A stretch of 64,000 nt of DNA from contig JABANN010000012.1 in NCBI GenBank assembly GCA_013115125.1, forward strand, positions 84,551-148,550, written 5' to 3'. The stretch is from Perkinsus olseni (taxonomy: Eukaryota > Perkinsozoa > Perkinsida). This document shows, in pieces, positions 12,603 through 24,700 of this stretch. Both the position numbers and the translations under genes were made by a program. Each line of letters begins with the position of its first letter. Position 1 is the stretch's first letter. The notes under the pieces were generated by a model. It saw nothing but the letters and a program-made list of their open reading frames with translations. It made no database searches and was not told the origin of the DNA.

Positions 12603-15260
12603 TCAAGAACGTCGACGGGACTTTCGCTCATCCTCACGGTCGTCTGAGAAGACAACGATAGACAACAACAGTAGCCATCTGAGTTCATTAGCACCTCCAC
12701 GAGATCTCTTGCTTGACTGTGACTTCTGCTGCTGCTGGGGTTCATCATCGTCATCCAAGAGGCCCGACAGTCCGAATTGGTCCTGGACTCCAGCCGCTTC
12801 GAACTGCACCGGTGCTTGTCGTTGGTACACCTGAAGATCCCCTGTGACCCACGAGCAGCAGCCGTAGACCCGCCTTACCGCTGCAGCACTGTTGCTGCTG
12901 CCACCAGCCTTCTCCTCGGCCCGGTCGTACTCCTCACGGGCCTGTTCTAGACGCTTAGCGTCATATTGATAGATCTTGTTAGCCGAGGATCGATCTGATC
13001 GCACGCCCGGACAGCGATGAACAACCACACACCGGCGTCACACTGGCGCGTCACATCAGCAGCAGCGCCGTCCCCCCGCCTACCCGCGAAGAGCCTGGTA
13101 TCATACACGTTATTGGCACCATCATCATAGAACCCAGAATCCAGACCCCCACTCTGGTTAAAGAGCCGGGCATCGTACTGCCCTTCACCCTTCGAGCTCG
13201 GTTGGACCTGATCACAGCACCGATCGCCACCCACCAGCGATAACGAGAAGCATTGCCTGTTTGCCCAGGGCGATGAGCTCGGAGATGTCCCGTTCCTCGT
13301 CCCTGTCTCGGCCCTGTTTGTTGCGTCCAGCCTTCTCCATACGGTGCTCCCGCAGAGTCTCTCGCATGACCTCAGCACGAGCCTCGTCCTGCTTCCGGTA
13401 GTCTACCACAACACACTCGTCACACACCGCTGCAGTGGTGACCCTACCCTCAACTTCCTCCCGGCCACTTCTGCCACCAGCAAAGGCGTTGGTGCGGGAC
13501 CTCCGTGCCTTGGCTGCCAAGTCACGAAGCTTCTGCTCCTCACTCTCCTGAAGGGTTCCGAGATCTCCATCGGTATTCCAACCAGGGTTGCGGGTACTTG
13601 TTCGCGTGTTGCCTTCTGCTTGGCCAGCTCATTCCGGATCCTGATCTCCTGTCTAGCCTTAGTCTCTGCGATATAGAGATCCTCAGCGAACTGTGCATGC
13701 CTCTCGGAGACCGTCACATCCTAATAACACATCAGCAACGATTTGGAGACTCCAAACGAACTCTCCCAAAGTCGGCGCGCTCCTAATGGCAGCTTACAGT
13801 ACCGGATAACCCACTCATGGGGGAGAGTCAGCTACGAGATAGAGAGTGGGCGTTAGTTTAGGTAGAGGGACAAAGAACATACCCTTGACCTCAGCTGTCC
13901 CAACGCCTACCACAGTTGGAAGCCTCCCGTGTCCCAACTACTACCTGCAAACCTCTGCCATCCGCAGCAATACGCTTATCCAAAGGGATGACATAACCCT
14001 TAGCGTTCTTCCAGTTACTCACGCACGGTGGAATCTTCCACATCTGATCGACGCAAGAGGATTAACGCTGCCTAACGATGATCGTGGTGTGGGTCCTACG
14101 GCCTGGTCCTCCTTCGTCAACTTTTTTGGAGGAGATCGTAGCACGGGCGGCGGGGGCTCGCTAGGGGCTGAAGGGGAGCAGAAGGCAATCAGCAGCACTG
14201 CTGATTCAGTCCGGTATCGACGAAGTCAGTCCAGACGTTCTATTAAGAGCGCCAGTGATCCCTATTACGGGCAGGAACTTTGTGATGGCGGAACTTCGGT
14301 GGCTCCATGGGGTCCTTCTGGACCTCGACCACCTTGATGACCCTCTGCTTGATGTTAGGGTTACGACCAGGAGCGTCCTTACTCGGAGTGTACCTGACAG
14401 GACCACCACCCCATACACATATCCGAAAATCCGTTGCCTCGCTATAAAAACGCCTGCATCGTGGCTACTGCTGTGAACTGGTTTGTAGGCGACGCTTGCT
14501 AGGGAACGCTAGGTTCGCCAGAGAACGCACTCGCAAGGATACCCTCATTCCTTCTGTCAGTATTACCGTAGATACTGAGCATTGGCCAGTTTCCTCTGAG
14601 CATCGTTGGCTCCCGATAGATGCTGTCTGGTCGTATCAGCCTGTCCGATGCGTTGGGCCAGGACAGCTGAGAGACGGCCATTCCCTCACAGCCCACGACC
14701 GCCCTCCTCCCTTATCACCTTCCAGAGCACTGCGAGTATCATCCGTATTTTTCTTCAGCTCTAGAGCATCGGGCCTGTCCAGACTGGTCTCAGGAGTCCA
14801 TCGCTCCTTGAGGTCGCCTAAGGGTGAAGATACCCTCATACGGGAGGTCAGGGCTATTACCAGGTTTATGCTGGTGTCGTGCCAAGGCCTGCTTGATGGA
14901 GTTGTCAGACGCTCTTACTATAGACATAGTGGAACAGAATGACGCCGCGTTGCTGGTTGGAGGGAAGAGGCAAGGTTCGTCGATTACAATGGCGTGCGCG
15001 ATTGATCAGCGCAGTTTGCGCACGACGTGCAGGTGCCAAAATCCTGTCGAGTCGATCATCACACTAGAGGTCTCATAGGCTGCGCTACGTAGTCATAGCC
15101 CTCTTGCTCTCCTTGCCAAGTATCGCTTCTCGTGGCGTTGACGGCTGGGCTGTATTCCTGGCTATCAAACGAGGGAGGTGCCAGTCCGAACAACCACGCG
15201 CTGATGGTTTCCGTGACCCCGGGTGAGTGAACAGCAGAAGTAGTCTCTACGTATCAGGCA
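12603..15260 (-). CDS. SNW1: SNW domain protein (SKIP/Prp45), spliceosome factor
   Basis: SNW1 is an intrinsically disordered scaffold of the activated spliceosome and a transcription coregulator. The core is unmistakable: [13 protein letters not shown] and [17 protein letters not shown] (near 14.35 kb), then [15 protein letters not shown] followed by [13 protein letters not shown] (near 14.0 kb, the SNW signature). [20 protein letters not shown] follows near 13.68 kb, with a charged helix and [10 protein letters not shown] near 13.27 kb. Then come [18 protein letters not shown] (near 13.15 kb) and [20 protein letters not shown] (near 12.8 kb). The tail is basic with a stop at 12603, and a 51-base intron precedes the last exon. 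The N-terminal exons (14.5-15.2 kb) are less conserved. The initiator was not identified and may lie in a short upstream exon, so the 5' limit is approximate. The gene is divergent from the Ca2+ channel, about 190 bases away. Confidence 0.9.
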
Positions 15261-15448
15261 TAACTCACAGGATAGGTTATGGATGGAGAAGAGCATACGG
15301 AAAAGATGCTCTTGTACGCATTCTTCGCTGTGCGCTGGGAACGGAGACACCCTCAAGCCGCGCGGCCGTGCTGGCGTCCAAATCTGCACTACCGTACTGC
15401 AGGGATTTTGTATCATTCCCTTCCAGAGCTGTGGAAAGCAGCGTTCTA

Positions 15449-18400
15449 ATGAGTGTCGTCCCTGGCGGCCAGAACGAGGAGGGGGAGGACCACCATCCAC
15501 CACCACCACCTCATCATCATCGGGCTTCGATTGCCGACTCTTTAACAAGCTCGCGGAGAGGATCTTATGCCATGCAAAAAGTCCACTACCACTTCGAGCT
15601 CCTCGGACAGACAGTATCGTGCGAGAAGACTATTGACCCGTACGGAATCTACCATCAAGTACTGGTGGAGACTGGAGGGAAGCGGAAACGCCTTTGCGAG
15701 AACAGCTGCCTAATCTTCCCCATTCATAACAAGTTCAGACTGTTCACGATATGGTTGGTAGAATGGAAGTGGTTTCAGAGGTAGTAACTAAGGGTAATCA
15801 AGGATACCATGGCGATGCACACGATAATTACGGAAACGACAGTAGTGGCAGCCCACGGTGAGTTTAGGTTCATTCTGTCCCTCATCGTGCTGAACTCCAT
15901 ACTAATCGCCATAGAGGATAAGAGGGACCCTGACAACCGTCGGAATGAGGTCATTAGACTCCACGCTCTCTAAGCCTTTACTAATCATGATCAGATCGGT
16001 GCGACTGCCGACTCCTTCCTGTTGGCACTCTTCACGGCCGAGTGCCTGCTGAAGATAGTAGCCTGGGGCCTTATCCGAGAGAAGTCCACATACTTGACAG
16101 ACGGATGGAACTGGCTAGACTTTATAGTGGTCGTCACTGGCCTCCTCTCTGTCGTTGATCTCGGCGGCGACACTGACCTCAGCGTTTTGAGGGTCTTCAG
16201 AGTCCTCAGGCCATTGAGGAGTTTGACTGTGCTCAAGGAGATGAGAGTAATATCATCAGGGGAATGAACGCGTGGATTTCACACGGCTGATTGGTTGCGG
16301 TCGTTCTCTCGTATCGTGTCAAGTGCGAAGCGAAACACTACAGTAGGGGTTCTACAAGTTCCACTCTGCAAAAGCGACTATACCGATCGAAGCGTCGCGC
16401 ACGATGTTCGTCCCTCTTCCGAGCTTTCGTGAGCTGGTGGTTCTCATCAGTTACTAGTTAACACGGTCTTGCTCTCCATACCACGCCTGGCTAATGTGGC
16501 TGGCACGGCTGTGTTCATCCTGTTGGTGTTCGGTATACTGGGGACTAACTTCTGGGGTGGAGTGCTGGAGCGAAGGTAGTAGTGTTGGGGAAGGAGTGGT
16601 ATTGGTGGTAATGACCTGACTCCAGATGCCGATTGACCCCTCATCCTCTGCTGGTGAATGTAGCGACAGGAGCGGTGCAGGACACCCTGCCGGCCTCTGG
16701 GTCCTCTCTAGAGTACTGCTGGCAATGGGAGGTTGATCCAACACAGAGCAGGTAGGCTTGGGTGTGGTCCATGAGTTGAGCCGCCGTGATCACTCAGGCT
16801 GTGCGGAGGCCGCTACTCTTGCTACCCCGGTACCTATTGTGGCTCCAACTACGTGGAAGACCAGACTGAGTCCCTTCGTCCGGTGTTCACGATTAACGGC
16901 ACTGCCCTTGCAGAAGGGAGGATGGGATACCCGTGGTAAGCTTCCTAAACTCTGCTGCGGCCTGCCAAGCTGTGGGCGAGTGTGGCCTCGGGAAGGGGTT
17001 TCCGTAGGTGTGAGAGTACCGTGGACCCGACTGACTCAGCAGACTTCAACTTCCGCATCACGCGTTTCGACAACCTCCTAGGAGCTGCTCTCACCGTCTT
17101 CCAATCGATCACTCTGGAAGGATGGACGGATGTTATGTAAGGCATTGGGGATGATGGCTGCGGACTCACTGCACTTCGACACGAAAGGGTTATTCCGAAA
17201 CCAGTACCGCGTGGTGTGGGGACCAGGATTCGAACCCACTACCTCACGGTGGGGTAGTGCTCTCTTCAACTGAGGCTCTATGTGTGTGTTTCGCGACTGC
17301 CGCTAAGTGATCAAGTGATCGCTGTGGAGGGTGGTTTGCCGCGATGGCTCGGTTGGGTTTGTGTAGGTACCTGCTGCAGGACAGCCACTCGGACTGGTTC
17401 GCCTCCGCCTACTTCGTCATGCTGATCATAGTGGGCTCCTTCTTCCTCCTCAACGTGGCCCTCGCTGTTGTATGGGATGCTTTCATGTCGACTGATGAAG
17501 AGAACAGACTGGCTGAGAAGAAGAGGCTGAAGCAGGAGGCCAAGAAGGCTTCCAGGAGGGTGACATCTCATTAGACCGATCGAAGCGCTCCGCGGACTGT
17601 TGTGCGCAACGTGTGTCAGGCTTCTCGGGTGAGCGATGTCGATCGGGCTCTACTCGATAAGACTGTTGCGGAAAAGAAACGGACCTTCTATACGAAGAAA
17701 CCGGACGGTGCAGCAGGATCGGCAATGACTGTGATGAGGATGATAGAGGCGGAGGATACTTCCCATCCCTTCATTGCTAAGGTGGTTGCGCTTGGTGTGG
17801 TACGGCAGCTTGATCTAACGCACGTGACCAGATACGATATTTGGTGATTTCGGAATGGTTTGTGAACATCATCATGTTCTTCATCACAGCCAACGTGGTG
17901 GTGATGATGTTTGACTCTTACCCTCCTCCCCCATACAGACTCACTAAGATAGTCACAGTCCTCAACCAAGTAGGGAAGAGGGCTCAAGCACCTACCCGAA
18001 CACCCCTGTGTCTTCTCAGGTTTTTACAGTAGTTTTCCTGGTGGAGTTTGTGCTGCTCCACATCGCGCTGGGTAAGGCCTGCAAGCCTCAGCGTCGGCAG
18101 GAGCGAGATGATCTCAGGTCCTCGACAGTACTGGAGCAAACTCGCCACAGCATTCGATGGCTTTATCGTTATCACGTCCATCTTGGAGCTTCTACTTGCC
18201 AACGGTTCGTCTGTGATGATGGCCCTCAGGGGCTTCCGCCTCCTAAGGATCTTCAAACTTGCGAAGAAGTGAGATGGCTCCCTTGCAGGAGGGGATGTCG
18301 CCGGCACTCGTTTGTCAGGTGGACTTCGTTTCGGGTTCTCTTGAAGTCCATCGTCCATACGGTGAACTCTATGGGCAACTTCTGTATACTACTCGGTCTG

Positions 18401-21400
18401 ATGATGTTCGTCTTCACGCTGATGGGCATGAGCCTCTTCGCAACGAAGCTCAGGATGGATGATGAGGGGAGGAAGATACCTGACGATCTGCTGGCACCCT
18501 GGCCGAAGAATCAGTGTCCTGGTAAGGACATCAGCGCTGTGTTGGTGATGGAACTCTATTACCGAATCAGGAGGCGGCTACGACTGCGTCCCTCGATCGC
18601 ACTTCGACACTCTGCTGTGGTCCTTCATTACGGTCTTCCAGATCCTCACAGGTGGGACTACCTTTCTTCTCTTCCCTTCCTGCTTCTAGGGTACCTCCCC
18701 TTTGTCAGGCGAGAACTGGAACACTGTGATGTACGACGCAGTGCTGGCTGTGGGCTGGGGCGCGGTATTATTCTTCATCGCTCTCGTTATTTTCGGCCAG
18801 AGTGTTATACTCAATCTCTTCCTAGCTATCCTGATGAGCAAGTTCGAGGAGAGCTCCGCGGCCATCAGGTGAGGAGCATGCCGTCAGGCGGCAGGAGAGC
18901 TCTCCCTTAGGGAACAGGAGGTGGCGAGAGCTAGATCTCGGTCCCAGCTATCAGCGCTACTGCGGGAGAGGAAGAAGATGGCTGGTGGGCTCCGTTTTGA
19001 TGAGGTCCTCAGCCCGGACTCTCCACAGGATAGCCCGTCGCCGAGGTGAGCGTGCCTAAGACGTCTGTAGAAAAGATAACGACGACTGGCCTTCAGGACA
19101 GTGGCAGTCCGCAGCTTTGTAGGGAAGCATGCTGAGGGTAGTCCGACCTACAAGGAAGTCTTGGAGGCCTCGAAGGCTGACGATCCCGATGGTGGTGGTG
19201 GTGGTGGTGGTGGTGGTGGTGGTGCTGAACCCCGCGCAGTGGAAGAGCCAGTACAACCAGGCATGATCCGCCATGGCAACAGCGTAGTTGTATCGGATGC
19301 TCCGACGGTCCTTAGAACAACCGAGGAATCCGCGGACAGCTTACGTTCGTCCGAGGAGCAGTCTAGTAGCGGTCCACAGCAGCTGCGTACCCGGGAGCCC
19401 TGGCCGAGGGACCACTCCATGCTGCTGTTCAGTCGTGAGAGCCCAGTGCGGCAGGTGTGCAGTAGGATCGCCGAGGACCCCCTCTTCGACAACTTCATCA
19501 TAGCCTGTATTGCGATATCCTCAGCCTTCATGGCCTTGGACAGCCCTCTGCTGGACCCCGGCTCAGGCTTGGCCCAGTTCCTTGATATTATGAATACCCT
19601 ATTCTCTCTTATCTTTCTGGTAGAGATGCTCATCAAGTGGGTTGCCTTCGGCGTGGTCTTCAACAAAGGGGCCTACTGGCGCAATTCCTGGAACGTCCTC
19701 GATGGTATCGTGGTCATCGTCTCCATGGTGGACCTCCTACCTATGCTGCCTGACATATCGGTACTCAAGACCCTGAGGATGCTCCGAGCCTTGAGGCCCC
19801 TCAGGGTCATCTCCCGGAACCCCAACCTTCGTTTGGTCGTCAACACGCTATTCAGGCTCCTACCGGAGCTGTGCAACTTGCTTATCGTCGGAGGCCTTTT
19901 CTTCCTTATCTTCGGTCTCTTTGGGCTCTCCTACTTCAAGGGGAAGTTCTACACCTGCCAGGTGAGCTGCCTTCGAGTTTACCAGTCATTCTATTCTGTC
20001 CCAGTTGAGACGCCTCCGTCATCAGGTTGGCGACCCGAGTACGATGGAGGTTATTGAGTGGCAGTATGAAGATCGCCAGAGTGTTCTGACCACTCCGATG
20101 TGCCTCAACCAGGCCACTGGGAACCTCCTGCTCCCCAGCGTAGGTCCACCACTGCCGCGACCCTCCGAGGCTGTGCACTTCAGGGGTCGTTGGGCTCCTC
20201 CGCAGACAGTACTGCATCATCATCGCTCTGCCCGGACGGCATGCCTTGGTCCAGAACCACCCCCGATACGCCAGTCTGTGTGGCCTCTTGTGCTTCGGGA
20301 GCCGACAGGTGAAGCCTCACGAGCGCAGCTGATCGGATAGGTTGACGTATCAGGTCGGATGCCTGCCCGCCTCCTCTGTCCCTCGACACTTACCCCGACA
20401 TCTGCAGCCTCCATCCTGACTCCGTTCGTCCACCGAGGTAGCGTCTCTGACACGGTACCCTTGTGATACACCACGCCTCCTGCTTTAGCCCTTCCTTCGA
20501 CGGGCCCAGTCAGCTACGGACCGCTGCGAACATCGGAGGGCCTGAGTGGCATGCTTCGATGGACAAGAGTGTGATGCCGTGTGACAGATGCAGCGCCCGG
20601 TTCTGCACGGGCTCGCTCCAGCCCAGCGAGGAAAGAGTAGGGTTCCTTGCATGTTGCCGTATCTTGATATCGTGTGTGGTGCCAGAGTGAGGCCTGCCGG
20701 TACGAGTGTGAGAATCATCCCTATTACTGCGCGGATGTCTGCACTGGGGACGCCTTGGGAGGTAAGGCCCTGGGCTATCACGAGCCAGCGACCCCCGTTG
20801 AGGTTCTACTCCCGCGTCTCGTGAGAATCAATACGGTGGTCCCTCAGGTGGCGACTGTTCGGCGTGTCTGGAGGCCTGTGTATCGGCGTGTGAATGCCCA
20901 CACTTCTGCAAACCACTCATAAAAGATGCCGCTAACTGTGTGGAACAGGGTGGACAGTGGTAAGGCGCACCGTCGTGCTTCGCTCCGCTTCTTCCTATTT
21001 GCCATTTTTATAAGCGCGGGAATTTATGAGGAGGCCTGATGTATCCACTTCTGTTTCAGGTTGAATCTACATCAACATTTCGATAACATCGCGGTCTCCA
21101 TGATGACGCTGTTCGAGATCTCGACCACCGAAGGTACCCAGCCTCCCTGTCTCTTCTAAGGGGGCAACAGTCCCGGTCTTTCCTTCCGTTGTTGCAGGTT
21201 GGGTTGATGTGATGTATGCCGGTACTGATGCCACCGAAGTCTATGGGCAGCCGCAGAGGGACCATGCTGAGCTCTGGGGGCTCTTCTTCGTTTTGTTCAT
21301 GCTGGTGAGCAGCTCGCTGGCCTCTACATCACTACGGCGATGGTCCTTCAGATCGGCTCCTTCTTCATCCTGAATCTTTGCGTGGGCGTTATTGTCGATA

Positions 21401-23814
21401 ACTTCAATAAGATCAAGGCACAAGGGCAGTCGCTATTCCTTACACAAACGCAGCAGAAGTGGATCGAGCTTCAGAAGCAGCTGTACACTAAAAAGATATT
21501 CTTGGAGTTCGCGCATGTCAAGGTGCGCCTCATCAACACTTTCATCACCATCGTCATTATCACCATCGTCATTATCACTCTCATCATTATCATTATTCAC
21601 TCGACGACAGCCCTCCTCATTGTCGTCATTCACTACGACAGTATCATCTCATCACTCCCATCGCCATCCTAAAGTCCGATTTCACCTCAGGACCTACCGA
21701 TAAGCCGAAGGAAGATGTACTTCTTCTGCTCCAGCTCCAGGTTTGAAACTTTCATCATGGTCTGCATTCTTCTGAACACAGCGGTGACTGGCATGAAGGT
21801 GATGAGCCCAAGAGAAATAGCTTGCTCTGTGGATGATTCGACGATCATAGATATTCCCACCCCCTTCGGATGCCTACAAGGCTACACTCACAGTCCTCAA
21901 CTACATCTTTGCCTTCATCTTCACGGTGGAGGCCGCGCTGAAGCTGTACGCCACACGACGGTGGTACTTCTATGTAAGGCTGGGAGTGAGGATGCCTGTC
22001 CGATGATAATGGTGCTCGTTCAGGATGCCTGGAACTGCTTCGATTTCGTCTGTGTTGTCGCCACGGCCGCTGGGATTTTGGTAGATCTCTTGTCTACGGT
22101 CACGATCGGCACGCTGATGAGCGCCATTAGGATATTCCGCATAGCAAGGTCGGTCCCAGTATCAAACAAGTTCCCAAGACGGCTTCCTGTTTGCAGGCTC
22201 TTCCGCCTAGTGCGGTTTGCCAAAGGTCTTAACCAGCTGTTTATAGCCTTCGTTCTCTCAATACCGAAGCTCTTCAACGTCGCCATACTCCTCCTGCTGC
22301 TTCTTTTCCTCTTCACAGTAGTACCCATCTGTAGTGCTGCTCTCGACCATTTATGAATATACTAATACAAGCCGTGATGGTTGCTGATTTAGGTACTTGG
22401 TGTTCGACTCTTCGGAGCCACCCAGTTTTCCGGTAGTCACGACGACCATGCAAATTTCCGCAACTTCTATCGGGGCTTCATGACCCTCGTGCGTTGCATG
22501 ACAGGCGAGGTAGTGCGCGGCTGCTATCTTGATAGCGGACTGAGCCTCAGGGTTGGAACGAGATCATGCACAGTCTGGCCAAGGACTCCGAGTTCTTTGG
22601 TCTGGTCCTGCATCGACCCTGTGTTGACAGCTTCGATATCACAGTAGAAAACTACCCAGAGGTGGGTCGGCACGCTCGAGAGTCTAACTGCGAGCGTCCA
22701 ATTCCTGTTAGTTGCAACAGAAGTGCCTGATAGATCACCCAGTGCAGTGTGGGTCGCCAGTGTCCTTTATGTTCTTCATCGCATACACCTGCATCATCAC
22801 TTTTGTCGTGCTTAATTTGGTGATAGCAGTCATTCTGGAAGGCTTCGAAGATTCTACCAAGTCGGCTGAGAAGGTCCGAGGTTCAATTCCTTCCAGGGTC
22901 ATTTTGAGTATTTTCCTCAGGACGTGGTTAACAAGTGCATAGACGTATGGAAGCAGTTCGATCCTCACTACGATATGGAGATCCCGATCGACTCAGCGGT
23001 CAGTCCCATCAGCTCCCTCCAGCCGATCACCTTCTGCGTGCTCAGATCGTGTTCATGGAGACTGTGAACTCTGAAGTGATGCGAGACAACCCAGAGCTTC
23101 GGAAGAGGATGATGAAGTACCGCCTCGAGCGGGGAGGGGGTACCCTTTACCGCTCCATCCCGTTGAAGCAAGCCACCTTCTTACGGATGGAGATCAACTC
23201 CAATAAGAAGGTGCACGTCATGCCGCATCATCGCCGTTGTTGTGAACCTCCAGCTGGCCAGGTCCACTTCCTCAATGCTGTGTCATCGGCACTTCGCATG
23301 ATGATGGTGCGGGACAACGCCTCCTTGATGGAAGAAGTAGGCTACCATGGGACTCTTCAGCATCTGTCGGGGAGGCGGTGTTTGTGTGCAATGAGAGTAA
23401 TGCCGTCGGCTCAGATCGTGTCAATAGAGACGGGGCAGCATGCTTCGAGAGAGACACAGCAAATAGCGAAGGTTCGCGAGATGGTCATGACGCAGGCTAA
23501 CGTGGTAGGGAGGAGGACGTTCATTGCCGTCGCGCCCACTGCCTTTACGAGCTGTCATGGGCAAGATCATTGCAGTAGGGATTTCGTTTATCAGACGGAG
23601 AAACGAGGCTCCTTCGTAGTGGAGGGCGCCCTGCCACCAAAAAAGAGTGTATTTGCGAGCATCTTCCGCTTGAGACGTGAGGGTGCTCCGCTCGAACCCA
23701 TGCTCCTGAGCGGGGGACTCTTTTCCTTCAGAGCCGCCTGCTCCAGCAGGGTCTGTGGATGAGGTCTCGGACGAGCCTTCAGAGCCCACCGGTGAGTCAC
23801 CACAGTTCTTGTAG
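15449..23814 (+). CDS. Four-domain voltage-gated Ca2+ channel alpha subunit
   Basis: A Cav-type pore protein with four repeats of six membrane segments and many short introns. The first ATG of the opening frame is 15449. The N-terminus carries a Pro/His run and then [15 protein letters not shown], the pre-S1 helix. Domain I: S1 [16 protein letters not shown]4 [13 protein letters not shown], filter [11 protein letters not shown] (17.1 kb). Domain II: S4 [15 protein letters not shown] (18.23 kb), filter [13 protein letters not shown] (about 18.65-18.74 kb). Domain III: S1-S5 in one exon (19.45-19.96 kb), S4 [15 protein letters not shown], filter [12 protein letters not shown] (about 21.1-21.2 kb). 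Domain IV: S4 [18 protein letters not shown] (with an intron), filter CMTGEGWNEIMH (about 22.5-22.57 kb). After the last S6, [13 protein letters not shown] resembles the EF-like region. The tail ends [11 protein letters not shown] with the stop at 23812-23814. Glu in all four filters points to Ca2+ rather than Na+ selectivity. The domain II-III linker has a poly-Gly run. Confidence 0.92.
17205..17285 (-). other. tRNA-like remnant in a channel intron
   Basis: On the minus strand a perfect B-box (GGTTCGAATCC), with a plausible A-box about 35 bases before it (AGCCTCAGTTGAAGAG), lies in the ~230-base intron between the domain I filter and S6. The 5' acceptor half does not pair with the 3' half, and the anticodon stem has a nine-base loop. 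It therefore looks like a tRNA pseudogene or the head of a tRNA-derived SINE, antisense to the channel gene. Confidence 0.4.
19191..19223 (+). repeat. (GGT)11 coding for poly-Gly
   Basis: A pure trinucleotide run in frame in the II-III cytoplasmic linker of the Ca2+ channel. It encodes eleven glycines and is likely length-polymorphic. Confidence 0.9.
20977..20988 (+). repeat. Intronic 12-mer GCTTCGCTCCGC, copy 1
   Basis: Lies 17 bases after the GTAAGG donor of the Ca2+ channel intron that ends just before LNLHQHFDN (domain III pore). Sense orientation. Confidence 0.85.
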
Positions 23815-24700
23815 AGACACACGAGCGTTCGTCCCGGGGTTCAGGACCGAGGGCTGGCGAAGTTGACGGAGAGATTTCTGGTACGCAACTTGTGCAGCAT
23901 GTAGCGGCAGCGAGGATACAGCATGCAATGAGAGAGTGAGATGAAGCTCTTTGACCAGCAAGAATTATACTGATCATTCCAGGTGCATGAGGTCCAGGCG
24001 AAGGCAAAGTGGACACAGTTGCCAAGCAGGAGGCTGCCCTATACAGCAGGACGAGAGGATGCCCGCAGCGGGGTGATCACGCTAGTGTATATTGTCCCGT
24101 AATGTAAAGTCATGAGTGTATGCTGCTGTAAGATTTACTCAAGAATCTGCATCTAATATGTTGAGTACAGTTGGTGTCTCGAGGAGAGGCAGAAGACTGT
24201 GTGCATGTCATGGACTCCGATAAGGCAGGGATGCTTGCAGTGCACTCTACCGCGACGAAAGGTCTTGCTGCAGTGGTCGTCGTGTTTCTGAGACGACGCT
24301 TGCACTATAACTCAGTACAATGTGGCTCTTGGAGACGGTGCTCAAAGAGTGATGACATCGGACTCGCGAGGAGCTCGGGGATGATGCTTGCTCAATGGCG
24401 TGACGAGAAATTCGGAAACCGATGCCCGGGACAATTGGGCCAACGAAGAGCAAACGCGCACAAACAGCAAATGTGGATAGAGAGTTGCTACTATCGATCG
24501 AGGGATTCGCGGTACGCAGCAGGAGTTAGTTGCCACTATAGTCCAAGCTAATATTCGTGACGCCACAGCTTGTGCATGCGTGCGTGTCTTGGCCACTTCC
24601 GAGTGACTTCGATACGGGCACTATGAGGACCCGGCAGTCTGAGTACGCACTTGTGGAGCCTTGGCCGACTGTGAGGGTATCAGTTGTATTTTTACGTACA
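23815..24700. other. Intergenic, channel to glucosylceramidase array
   Basis: About 890 bases with no frame I can link to a protein, and no clear repeat. Several minus-strand frames are open but look like chance. It should contain the channel 3' UTR and the promoter of the first glucosylceramidase gene. Confidence 0.45.

Noticed and set aside
15227-15448. Upstream extension of the Ca2+ channel frame from a GTG
   Set aside because: No ATG until 15449. The stretch is low in family similarity and partly faces SNW1 5' exons.
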